16,972 bases of DNA, from the NCBI GenBank assembly GCA_041740495.1, contig JBGSLW010000039.1, positions 1-16,972 of the forward strand, written 5' to 3'. The notes beneath the pieces are model-generated. The model saw nothing but the letters and a program-made list of their open reading frames with translations. It had not been told where the DNA came from and made no database searches. The translations under genes and the position numbers were made by a program. Shown here one piece after another: positions 7,247-13,017 of this stretch (its first letter is position 1; every line of letters starts with the position of its first letter). This DNA is from JANMEB01 sp041740495 (lineage in GTDB: Bacteria; Planctomycetota; Planctomycetia; Pirellulales; Pirellulaceae).

Positions 7247-7687
7247 TCCCCCATGCGGTTCAATGTCAGTTTGGAACGCGGAAAGGTCTGATTCCAGATT
7301 TACATTGCCGGATTCGATCAGTCTACGCAATTTCGGAGTTGACCGACAACGCGAAGGGTGGAACCCAATCCAATTTGGAACAAGTGTTTTGGCTGTCAAC
7401 CAATAGTCCGCCCATTCAGAATCCGCTGATTCCATAATCAGCACCGACCTGTGATAGAACAACGGGCGAATTGCATCGAGTAAAGATCCCGATGTGCGAG
7501 TTTCGTCAGTCCAAACAACGCCACCGGACATGTAGTCAAACCACGGCCTAGCAAACCATCCCCGACGCGACATCGAATTGATCGCGGCGGAATGCGTCCG
7601 CAAGAGAACCAACAATTCGTCGTGGATGGTTAGCATCCAAATCAAAGAGGCGGATAAAGGATCCGGTTTGGTCCGCGGTGGAGTCAT
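7244..7687 (-). CDS. Hypothetical protein (cassette gene)
   Basis: 147 residues from the ATG at 7687. A second ATG at 7636 would give about 130 residues starting MLTIHDELLVLLRTHSAA; I consider that the more natural start because the first 17 codons lie in the repeat leader. The protein is soluble, with no signal peptide or membrane segment. It contains aromatic-rich stretches (RRGWFARPWFDYMSGGVVW, SEWADYWLTAKTLVPNWIGF) and ends near the repeat. I do not recognise a family; small cassette-encoded and immunity-type proteins have this general look, but that is only an impression. Its TAA stop falls at the end of repeat R1, the usual position for genes of this array. Confidence 0.6.
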   Translation of the reverse strand: MTPPRTKPDPLSASLIWMLTIHDELLVLLRTHSAAINSMSRRGWFARPWFDYMSGGVVWTDETRTSGSLLDAIRPLFYHRSVLIMESADSEWADYWLTAKTLVPNWIGFHPSRCRSTPKLRRLIESGNVNLESDLSAFQTDIEPHGG

Positions 7688-7820
7688 TTGCCCAACTCAC
7701 CCACCGTCCTCTCCATTCTCCCCCTCGCCCCGTCCAAATTCAACCGCCGCCATCGTCACACGGGTGTGGAAATCGGTGGTGTGGAGGGCGGGCAGAGAGC
7801 GCCAGCCTCAACCCGATTTC
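7655..7820 (-). repeat. Long cassette repeat, copy R2 (subfamily A1)
   Basis: Contains GCCCAAC (7690-7696), the shared core CCATTCTCCCCCTCGCCCCG and the inner palindrome around GTCACACGGGTGTGG. The leader is rearranged (TAAAGGATCCGGTTTGGTCC) compared with R4 and R6. The stop codon of the macro-domain gene lies within its right end. Confidence 0.8.
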
Positions 7821-8305
7821 GTCGGCGTCTTGGCGTACCGGACGATTCGGACCTCACCATCGTATTGGCAGTTGGCCAGTTCTTCTTCGATGATCGATTG
7901 TACTTTCGCTGGTTTACCGCCACCAGATCCGGCACCAATCAGAGGCATGGCCACCGATTTGTAGCCTCGGTCATAGGCAATCGAAATTGCGTTTCGCACT
8001 GAGTCGCGAATCGAGCGATCCGATGACCGCCAAAGCACATTGATGCCAGCAACGTGGATGATCGATTTGAATGGCAGCGATCCTGCCGATGTTTCTACGG
8101 CGTGACCAAGGGGAATGGCTCCCATTCGTCCGAGTTCCCGAAACGGTTGAAGACCGCCGCGTTTTTTGATCGCGCCAGACACGCCTCTCGGGATGAGCAT
8201 CCACCACGGAATAATGTTTCGATTCCACGCGTTGATGATCACTTCGACATCTTGGTCGAGCAGGTCTCCATCAACGACGGTCACATTCATGCCGCGTGAT
8301 TCCAT
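7808..8305 (-). CDS. Macro-domain protein (ADP-ribose binding or deacylating)
   Basis: 165 residues, a single macro domain covering nearly the whole protein. Visible motifs: VTVVDGDLLDQDVEVIINAWN (the family's IVNAAN is varied to IINAWN), RGVSGAIKKRGG, GHAVETSAGSLPFKSIIHVAG and VAMPLIGAGSGGGKP, the phosphate-binding loop. Macro domains bind ADP-ribose and often remove it from proteins, nucleic acids or O-acetyl-ADP-ribose. The conserved Asn26 and Asn29 positions are present, so catalysis is possible. The start may be the ATG at 8305 or the ATG at 8290 (MNVTVVDGD); neither has a clear ribosome site. It is one cassette of the minus-strand array, between an attC-like site upstream and repeat R2 downstream. 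The family is secure; the substrate is unknown. Confidence 0.87.
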   Translation of the reverse strand: MESRGMNVTVVDGDLLDQDVEVIINAWNRNIIPWWMLIPRGVSGAIKKRGGLQPFRELGRMGAIPLGHAVETSAGSLPFKSIIHVAGINVLWRSSDRSIRDSVRNAISIAYDRGYKSVAMPLIGAGSGGGKPAKVQSIIEEELANCQYDGEVRIVRYAKTPTKSG

Positions 8306-8333
8306 TTGGCGTTGAGAAGCCTAGAACGACTTA

Positions 8334-8427
8334 GCTGACGAACGATTAGCGTAACCGGGTGGCGACGGTTGGCGTTGATTTCAGGTTCGGCGTGAATCGC
8401 CATTCCGTTCCACGCTCTTGTGAGCCA
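8334..8427 (-). repeat. attC-like site between zinc-ribbon and macro-domain genes
   Basis: Inner arms pair well: AGCGTAACCGGGTGGCG (8348-8364) against CGCCATTCCGTTCCACGCT (8398-8416), with two bulged bases and few mismatches. The outer boxes (AGCTGAC on the left, GTGAGCC and GTTGG-type matches on the right) are degenerate. It starts just after the stop of the zinc-ribbon gene, as an attC would. Confidence 0.55.
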
Positions 8428-8428
8428 A

Positions 8429-8926
8429 CTACTCCAAGTCATCGGCTATTTCTTCGATGACGGATGACAAGCCAAGTTCCTTCAGCAGCCGTATTAATCT
8501 GTCCCCGACGTCACGAGGACGTTCCCAATGGCGTGACTGCCAGATTCGCAACTGCGCAGTGTTTGCTACCGCCATCTTGTTCGAACGCAGAAACTCTGCA
8601 ATCCGCACTTGTGTATTGGGTCCCCAATTATCTGCCGGGACGTTGTAGGCCGCGAATGCGACATCTACAAGGTTTGGACAGCATTCGAACTTGCTGGGGT
8701 AGATCTGTTGGCAAAGGACGCAAACCTGTGTGCCTTTGGGGTGAAGTTTTAGGTGGAAGACGCCGAATCCGCCACCGGGTACTTCGGGATCAATCTCGTT
8801 CAGGTCATGACCAGTGGGATCAGAGTTTGCGACCAGCAGACAGTTCCCACATTGGTCGCATCGCACGTCGGACCCAGATTCATAAGCGATGAGTGCATGG
8901 CAGATTGGGCATGGCTCGCGGAACAT
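8429..8926 (-). CDS. Zinc-ribbon protein 1, unknown function (cassette gene)
   Basis: 165 residues from the ATG at 8926. An in-frame ATG at 8980 exists, but those 18 codons are the attC-like site, so the later start, with GGTG upstream, is preferred. The N-terminus carries a CPIC...CDQC pair (two CxxC motifs, about residues 6-25) and a second set CVLC...CC near residues 68-80, consistent with two zinc-binding knuckles. The C-terminal half is helical (WGPNTQVRIAEFLRSNKMAV, GDRLIRLLKELGLSSVIEE). No catalytic motif is seen. It may bind nucleic acid or protein. It is one of three dissimilar multi-CxxC proteins in the array. The family is not recognised. Confidence 0.7.
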   Translation of the reverse strand: MFREPCPICHALIAYESGSDVRCDQCGNCLLVANSDPTGHDLNEIDPEVPGGGFGVFHLKLHPKGTQVCVLCQQIYPSKFECCPNLVDVAFAAYNVPADNWGPNTQVRIAEFLRSNKMAVANTAQLRIWQSRHWERPRDVGDRLIRLLKELGLSSVIEEIADDLE

Positions 8927-8946
8927 CAGAGAACACCTGCTTTGCT

Positions 8947-9069
8947 GGCTAACGACCAAGTTCAGCGAACGCCGTGCCATGAACGGGGCACGCAGTAAAA
9001 ATGTGCAAGCGGCTCATCATCGTCAAACGCAGAATTTGTGGGCGGTTGGCTGCAGCGCTCTGGTTGGGC
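8947..9069 (-). repeat. attC-like site between two cassette genes
   Basis: Ends are GGCTAAC (8947-8953) and GTTGGGC (9063-9069), matching RYYYAAC/GTTRRRY apart from one base in the left box. Inner arms TTCAGCGAACGCC (8961-8973) and GGCGGTTGGCTGCA (9041-9054) pair over 11 positions with one bulged base. The 123-bp length is within the known attC range. It sits immediately after the stop of the 9077-9310 gene. Confidence 0.65.
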
Positions 9070-9076
9070 CATGCTG

Positions 9077-9310
9077 TCATTTATTCAAAAAGAGCTCAAA
9101 GCCATGACACTCTGGAATACGATTGCCTGCAACGACCAACTTGAGCGAATCAATCTCTGTGCCGGAGAACCAACGCTTCGTCGTTTCGGTGACCAGCGAA
9201 AGGCTTTCGCCATCGAATTCAAGGAGGCCGCTCTCGACCACCGCAAAACCCTGTCCTTCGCGACGCAGGACTACTACGGTCCGTCCATCAATGAGAACTG
9301 GTGGAAACAT
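9077..9310 (-). CDS. Small hypothetical protein (cassette gene)
   Basis: 77 residues from the ATG at 9310. It looks like a small beta-rich domain: PPVLIDGRTVVVLRREGQGF, then ESGLLEFDGESLSLVTETTK and IDSLKLVVAGNRIPECHGFE. There is no signal peptide or metal motif. No ribosome site is obvious. The conserved repeat ATG about 25 bases upstream is out of frame and would give only a short peptide. The placement between tandem repeat R3 and an attC-like site fits one cassette. I do not recognise the family. Confidence 0.6.
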   Translation of the reverse strand: MFPPVLIDGRTVVVLRREGQGFAVVESGLLEFDGESLSLVTETTKRWFSGTEIDSLKLVVAGNRIPECHGFELFLNK

Positions 9311-9326
9311 GTCGCGTGAAGCGGCC

Positions 9327-9620
9327 TAAAGAAACCATAGAAGTCCGTGGTTAATCATTGAGTCATAAGCTGACTCACCTGCCCGACTCCATTCTCCGTT
9401 TCGATGCGGCAAAGTTCAATGTCGGCCATGGGTCACGCGTGTGGGCAGATTCCATGACATCTGCCGTTTGAGCGGAGTCGGTTTCAATGATTAACCAAAC
9501 TCACCCCCTCCATTCTCCCCCTCGCCCCGTCCAAATTCAACAGCCGCCATCGTCACACGCGTGTGGAAATCGGTGGTGTGGGGGCGTGGGCAGGAATGGA
9601 CTCGCCTACCCGATTATTTG
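9327..9620 (-). repeat. Tandem long cassette repeats R3a (subfamily A2) and R3b (subfamily A1)
   Basis: R3a (9327 to about 9480) has the A2 core with GGCAAAGTTCAATGTCGGCC; R3b (about 9487-9620) has the A1 core CCATTCTCCCCCTCGCCCCG. R3a is bounded by a perfect 13-bp inverted repeat, GGTTAATCATTGA (9349-9361) and its complement (9484-9496). It also contains the hairpin GGCAGAT / ATCTGCC. The gap of 317 bp between the flanking genes holds only these repeats. The core boxes are degenerate (GCCCGAC in R3a). Confidence 0.8.
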
Positions 9621-9627
9621 GCGGTTG

Positions 9628-9984
9628 TCATGATGTGTTGCGAATGTCGCGAGCCAAGACAAGCGGTGTCAATATACCACAGATTCGTCTCAATGGAGCC
9701 TGTCTTGCGAGCGCGTCTGCATGGACTTGAGATTCTGTGCGCGTGTCACCGATTCCCAACGTTCGACGGTAGAAATCAGAGTTTGCGAATTCGTGCAGTT
9801 CTGTTTTGAGCGCAGGTGTGACGGCATCGGGGATCTCGGGAAAGGCGTTTTCGATTTCGTGCGGCGATGTTTCGGCCGTTACGAACAGATCGAATAGTTG
9901 TTGTACGAATTCGTGCGGCGTCAGAATTCCCCGATCGTAGAGCGATGCGTACCGGCGAATCGAGGATGCGAGTTGATTCGGCAT
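9628..9984 (-). CDS. Hypothetical protein (cassette gene)
   Basis: 118 residues from the ATG at 9984. An upstream in-frame ATG at 10104 would translate the attC-like site and is rejected. The N-terminal half is helical (SIRRYASLYDRGILTPHEFV, QQLFDLFVTAETSPHEIENA), resembling small all-helical domains common in planctomycete hypotheticals. The C-terminal half (QVHADALARQAPLRRICGIL) is basic. No signal peptide, metal ligands or catalytic motif are seen. The family is unknown to me. It is flanked by an attC-like site upstream and repeat R3b after its TGA stop. Confidence 0.62.
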   Translation of the reverse strand: MPNQLASSIRRYASLYDRGILTPHEFVQQLFDLFVTAETSPHEIENAFPEIPDAVTPALKTELHEFANSDFYRRTLGIGDTRTESQVHADALARQAPLRRICGILTPLVLARDIRNTS

Positions 9985-10012
9985 TGCGAGCGGGTCTGGG
10001 GATTCGTGAGCC

Positions 10013-10102
10013 AAATAACGGGAAGGAAAACCGGGTGCGAACGAACGACGTGCAATTCGAATTAACCGCCGCTGAGCACTTCCATTCCGCCGATGGTTAT
10101 GC
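10013..10102 (-). repeat. attC-like site between ankyrin and hypothetical genes
   Basis: Read on the minus strand it starts GCATAAC (10102-10096), which contains the TAA stop of the ankyrin gene, and ends GTTATTT (10019-10013). The TAAC/GTTA parts are mutually complementary. Inner arms contain GGAATGGAA opposite GGAAGGAA with one bulged base. The GCATAAC start and 90-bp length fit attC sites well. Confidence 0.62.
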
Positions 10103-10633
10103 ATCCGGCGCTGGCAAGCCGCGTTCCATCAGCATCAGCATGATCTCGTTGGTGGAATCGCGGACGCCTGGCAATACGTCATATGCAGTATGGCCAATGT
10201 ATGTAGTGTAGACGGGGTTGGCACCAGCATCGAGTAGCGCACGAACCACGCGGGCGTCACCAACAGCAATCGCGCAATGTAGCGGATTATCAAACGTTTC
10301 GGAGTTCGAGTTTGGATTCGCGCCAAGTTCAATCAAGGCGAGTGCGGCATCAGTCGCGTTCGAACGAATTGCGTCATGCAGCGGAGTTGCCCCCAAATCG
10401 TCGGTTTCATCGATGGGCCAGCCGCGAGTCACCAGGAAACGCACCCCAGCCGGAAAATTTTCGATCGCCAAGAATCGAAGGATCGAATCGCCGGTCCATC
10501 GAGCCGATTTCAAAGCGGGATGTTGACGAAGCAAGTCGTCGGCCAGCCGATGATTGTCTACGGCTGCATCAACGAACTGGCCAACGATGTCATGCGGCAC
10601 GGTCATCAGGATTTTGCTGCATAAAGAATCCAT
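10097..10633 (-). CDS. Ankyrin-repeat protein (cassette gene)
   Basis: 178 residues from the ATG at 10633, which lies in the conserved leader of repeat R4 and gives the N-terminus MDSL; ATG at the tenth codon (MTVPHD) is an alternative. Three ankyrin-type repeats are visible: DSILRFLAIENFPAGVRFLV, then DLGATPLHDAIRSNATDAAL with ALIELGANPN, then DNPLHCAIAVGDARVVRALL with DAGANP. The TPLH and LLxxGANP signatures are clear. Ankyrin repeats form a protein-binding solenoid; there is no other domain, signal peptide or membrane segment, so a cytoplasmic binding role is likely. The TAA stop overlaps the first box of the following attC-like site, a typical cassette arrangement. Confidence 0.82.
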   Translation of the reverse strand: MDSLCSKILMTVPHDIVGQFVDAAVDNHRLADDLLRQHPALKSARWTGDSILRFLAIENFPAGVRFLVTRGWPIDETDDLGATPLHDAIRSNATDAALALIELGANPNSNSETFDNPLHCAIAVGDARVVRALLDAGANPVYTTYIGHTAYDVLPGVRDSTNEIMLMLMERGLPAPDA

Positions 10634-10780
10634 GTAAGTCCGGGGTTTGGGGTGGAGTCAATTGCCCAACGCACCCCCACCTATTCTCCCCCTCGACTCG
10701 TCCAATTTCAACAGCCGCCCTCGTCACAAGGGTGTGGAAATCGGTGGTGTGGGGACGAAAGGGGCGGGGCTACGCGATTT
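10622..10780 (-). repeat. Long cassette repeat, copy R4 (subfamily A1)
   Basis: Full-length copy: leader AAAGAATCCATGTAAGTCC including the start codon of the ankyrin gene, GCCCAAC at 10664-10670, the A1 core, and GGGGCTACGCGATTT at the right end, which contains the TAG stop of the next gene upstream. A hairpin around GCCCAAC (GGGGTGGAGT against ACGCACCCC) is imperfect here. Confidence 0.82.
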
Positions 10781-11168
10781 TGACGCTGGATTCGCCATCG
10801 AGCCCATAGCTTTTAAGAGTGGCGATGCGATCGTGGATTTCGCTAAGCCGATCGGTCGGATCATATCGTCTAAGTACGTTGCTCCAGGTGGTCGGTGGAT
10901 CAGGGTCTGTGTACTTCATGAATAGTTGCGCGGCGTCATTCAGCAACGTAGCGAGCGCTGGCGTGTGTTTCCGCATCGCTTCCACTGTGGCAAAAATCTC
11001 GTCGAGATCGGGCAGTCGGTTGTAGAAGTACCCCGAAAGGCCGTTCATCTCGTATTCGATGATGAAGCCTTGGATGCGGAACAACTCGCGGTCTGCAGGG
11101 CTAAGCGTCTCAACGCCGTCGGCCAGCCCCCGATTGAACACGTCACCGAATTGGTCATCCATCGCCAC
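10770..11168 (-). CDS. DUF4375-like small protein (cassette gene)
   Basis: 132 residues. The GTG at 11168 is chosen because AAGGT (11176-11180) lies seven bases upstream; ATG at 11162 is the alternative. The central part, FRIQGFIIEYEMNGLSGYFY, followed by NRLPDLDEIFATVEAMRKH, resembles DUF4375 (DMP19-like) proteins, whose typical core is an NGG-x-QYFxN motif followed by helices. The function of the family is not established; it is often found as a small standalone protein beside other accessory genes. No signal peptide is present. The TAG stop lies in repeat R4. Family assignment is moderate; existence of the gene is well supported by codon structure and ribosome site. Confidence 0.75.
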   Translation of the reverse strand: MAMDDQFGDVFNRGLADGVETLSPADRELFRIQGFIIEYEMNGLSGYFYNRLPDLDEIFATVEAMRKHTPALATLLNDAAQLFMKYTDPDPPTTWSNVLRRYDPTDRLSEIHDRIATLKSYGLDGESSVKIA

Positions 11169-11182
11169 CGGGTTTACCTTTC

Positions 11183-11246
11183 GCGGAACATTTGAGATCA
11201 GGCCGCGGCCCGTCTGAGCCGTCGCGATTGCAGCGAATTGTTAGAG
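11183..11246 (-). repeat. Possible short attC-like site (weak)
   Basis: Read on the minus strand it begins CTCTAAC, containing the TAA stop of the 11241-11693 gene, and continues AATTCGCTGCAATCGC; the far end is GTTCCGC. The inner arms pair poorly apart from a central GGCCGCGGCC palindrome. Position and the stop-in-box arrangement fit an attC, but structure support is weak. Confidence 0.35.
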
Positions 11247-11693
11247 TCCATACCCACTACATTCCCTCCAGAGGCTCTGCATGCGCTTGTTACCTGCGAT
11301 AACGGGTCTCTTACCATTTGTGAGCATGATGGAGAGTAACGGACGCTTTACACCGATTTCGTACCTACCACGCTGAAACGGGAACTCCTCAACCACCCAA
11401 CTAAACCCGGACCGTATACACAGGATTTCGCCGAAGTAGAACCCGATGGCGTGCGGGATGGAGTACCCCCTGCCGCCTGCTTCAGGACTACCAGACTCCA
11501 AGAACCATTTCTCAAGCCGCTTGAGGCTCTCTACCGAAAAGTCCAGGTTTAGTGGACCGCCATGTTCACGCAGGAGCGCACTCAACGTTCCGCTCTTTGC
11601 GGACATCAAATGCTCACGAGCAGCTTCCAGGCTCTCAAAGGCCGGAAGTTCTTCGGCATACTGCTTCGCTGCAATCATTCCTTGGCGAGACAT
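11241..11693 (-). CDS. Hypothetical protein (cassette gene)
   Basis: 150 residues from the ATG at 11693 (upstream GGAA is weak and close). The N-terminus is helical (AAKQYAEELPAFESLEAARE); the middle reads GPLNLDFSVESLKRLEKWFL, and the C-terminal half has IPHAIGFYFGEILCIRSGFS followed by WVVEEFPFQRGRYEIGVKRP. It is soluble, with no metal ligands or signal peptide. The layout recalls small alpha/beta immunity-like or cassette proteins, but I cannot name the family. Its TAA stop coincides with the first box of a possible attC-like site, and a clear attC-like site lies just upstream of the start. Confidence 0.68.
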   Translation of the reverse strand: MSRQGMIAAKQYAEELPAFESLEAAREHLMSAKSGTLSALLREHGGPLNLDFSVESLKRLEKWFLESGSPEAGGRGYSIPHAIGFYFGEILCIRSGFSWVVEEFPFQRGRYEIGVKRPLLSIMLTNGKRPVIAGNKRMQSLWRECSGYGL

Positions 11694-11703
11694 TTCCTAT
11701 GCA

Positions 11704-11782
11704 CTCTAACGTCAGCAATCACCCAGCCGCCGGAGTGATCGGGCCATTCGATCCGCGACGCTCGACGGCTTGGGTGCATCGG
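11704..11782 (-). repeat. attC-like site adjoining an intron-like fragment
   Basis: CTCTAAC (11704-11710) is the box nearest the gene start. The inner arms CACCCAGCCGCCG (11720-11732) and CGACGGCTTGGGTG (11763-11776) pair over 13 positions with a single bulged base and one wobble, the classic attC arm pattern. The outer end (GCATCGGGTG) is no longer a recognisable core and runs straight into the 62-nt intron-like fragment. The cassette that should precede this site is missing. Confidence 0.65.
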
Positions 11783-11787
11783 GTGGT

Positions 11788-11849
11788 GTACGCCCGTCAT
11801 GGGCGTGATTTTATGGGGTGCAAGTCCCTTGTACGAGACTGGAAGTCTC
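11788..11849 (+). mobile_element. 62-nt fragment like a group II intron 5' end, copy B1
   Basis: Starts GTACGCCCGTCATGGGCG, matching my recollection of bacterial group II intron 5' ends (GTGCGCCCGGCATGGGCG type), and continues with GGGGTGCAAGTCCC and the hairpin GAGACT/AGTCTC. It is 89% identical (55 of 62) to copy B2 at 13609. It ends abruptly at the truncated left side of repeat R5. No intron-encoded reverse transcriptase or domain V is present. Confidence 0.55.
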
Positions 11850-11852
11850 ACG

Positions 11853-11964
11853 CCCTCCATTCTCCTCCTCGCCCCGTCCAAATTCAACAGCCGCCATCGT
11901 CACACGAGTGTGGAAATCGGTGGTGTGGGGGGCGCGGTCAGGAATGGACGGGGCTAGCCGATTT
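11853..11964 (-). repeat. Truncated long cassette repeat, copy R5 (subfamily A1)
   Basis: Begins at CCCTCCATTCTCC and continues through the A1 core to GGGGCTAGCCGATTTA. The whole leader, start codon and GCCCAAC box are missing; their place is taken by the intron-like fragment B1. It follows the stop of the zinc-ribbon gene at 11963. Confidence 0.78.
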
Positions 11965-12544
11965 ATCCGCCGTTTTGATTGGCCAATTCCGCAGGATCAA
12001 CGTCTGTGCAGATTCCAGTCTCGCATTTCTCGCATCGTACTTCAATGTCGGAGTATCTGTGGGAGAAGAACAAGTGCCCACAATCAGAACATCGAACGGG
12101 ACTGAATGAAGTGCCGTCGTACAGTCCAGCGATCTGGCGGCACGCGGGACATCTTGTGCGTTGATTTGTGGTTCGATCGGTAATCATGACGTCCGAACAG
12201 TTGGGACACCGCAATTCATTGATGTCAATGGCAACACGGCGGTAGTGGTGTTCACACGCAACGAGTGAATCAATTGTTGAGATGATCGTGGCTATTTCTG
12301 GATGCTGTTCGAGGAATGTGTTGTTGTTAATTTTCCATTTCGACCAAAGCCGAGGTTCCAGTGCGGAGGAAATGTCTAGCGCGGTCAAACAGGTAAGGCA
12401 GTCAAATCGCCGCTTTCCCCAACCCATGGGTCCGACGGCGATGTGCTTCCACGCAAGGGACCATGTGTGCTGGCACGCTTCGCAGATGTAGCAAAGTTCA
12501 GTCGTCACATGCAGGTGTTCGATCAGGCCGGATAAAGAATCCAT
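11963..12544 (-). CDS. Multi-zinc-ribbon protein 2, unknown function (cassette gene)
   Basis: 193 residues from the ATG at 12544, which is part of the repeat R6 leader and gives the N-terminus MDSL. At least five CxxC-type pairs are visible: CYICEAC (18-24), CLTC, CPNC, CPAC and CSDC...CEKC near the C-terminus, enough for three zinc sites. Segments RCPNCSDVMITDRTTNQRTR and VRCSDCGHLFFSHRYSDIEV have the look of rubredoxin-like zinc ribbons. No enzyme motif, signal peptide or membrane segment is seen. It could be a nucleic-acid-binding or scaffold protein. It is followed by truncated repeat R5. The gene is convincing; the function is unknown. Confidence 0.75.
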   Translation of the reverse strand: MDSLSGLIEHLHVTTELCYICEACQHTWSLAWKHIAVGPMGWGKRRFDCLTCLTALDISSALEPRLWSKWKINNNTFLEQHPEIATIISTIDSLVACEHHYRRVAIDINELRCPNCSDVMITDRTTNQRTRCPACRQIAGLYDGTSFSPVRCSDCGHLFFSHRYSDIEVRCEKCETGICTDVDPAELANQNGG

Positions 12545-12698
12545 GTAAGTCCGCGGTTTGGGGTGGAGTCACTTACCCAACTCCACCCCCCCATTCTCCC
12601 TTTCGATGTGGCAAAGTTCAACATTGGCCATGGGTCACCGAGCGTGGGCGGTCCGTGATGACTTGGACGGGCGGAGAGGGCCGGGGCTAGCTGATTTC
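12533..12698 (-). repeat. Long cassette repeat, copy R6 (subfamily A2)
   Basis: Full leader AAAGAATCCATGTAAGTCCG with start codon, ACCCAAC at 12575-12581 and the A2 core with GGCAAAGTTCAACATTGGCC. GGGGTGGAGT (12560-12569) and ACTCCACCCC (12580-12589) form a perfect 10-bp stem with a 10-nt loop spanning most of ACCCAAC. The right end is GGGGCTAGCTGATTT. Confidence 0.82.
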
Positions 12699-12708
12699 TG
12701 CTGCCGAT

Positions 12709-13017
12709 TCACGAATCACCATGTTCGATCGCGCCACCCGACACGACCAAATGTGATTCGTCTGCATTCGGACGAAAAAATTTCCAATCTTCGCCGGTAG
12801 GTCTAGATGGGAATACCACAAGCCGGTACCCACCGTTGAAGGCAATCGTGAACGAGCAGTTGGCTTGAATCGTGATGGCTTCGACCAAAAACGTGTCGCC
12901 GGTTGACATGACTCGGTCAATCAGCAGATCTTGAACGTTTCCGTCACGTTCGAAATCCCAGTCGTCATACGAAAATCCCTCAGGACGATTGAGCGGTGTC
13001 TCCAACGATGAGTGCAT
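12709..13017 (-). CDS. Small hypothetical protein overlapping the upstream gene
   Basis: 102 residues from the ATG at 13017. It overlaps the end of the upstream zinc-ribbon gene by 38 bases; an internal ATG at 12909 (MSTGDTFLVEA) would avoid this, but the sequence between (EGFSYDDWDFERDGNVQDLL) reads as real protein. The domain is small and beta-rich: TFLVEAITIQANCSFTIAFN, then GGYRLVVFPSRPTGEDWKFF and DESHLVVSGG. I recall similar small proteins near other accessory genes but cannot name the family. The overlap implies co-translation, and this is the only gene pair in the array without a repeat between, so both may form one two-gene cassette. Confidence 0.68.
   Translation of the reverse strand: MHSSLETPLNRPEGFSYDDWDFERDGNVQDLLIDRVMSTGDTFLVEAITIQANCSFTIAFNGGYRLVVFPSRPTGEDWKFFRPNADESHLVVSGGAIEHGDS

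Noticed and set aside
9628..10104. Longer start at 10104 for the hypothetical gene
   Set aside because: The first 40 codons translate the attC-like site; the ATG at 9984 gives a coherent small protein.
7128..12690. Recurring plus-strand peptides with a VWKSVVWG motif
   Set aside because: They are translations of the long repeat family and not conserved genes; the frames shift between copies.
7103..12698. CRISPR array
   Set aside because: The repeats are long, imperfect, palindromic and spaced by genes of hundreds of bases, not by short uniform spacers.
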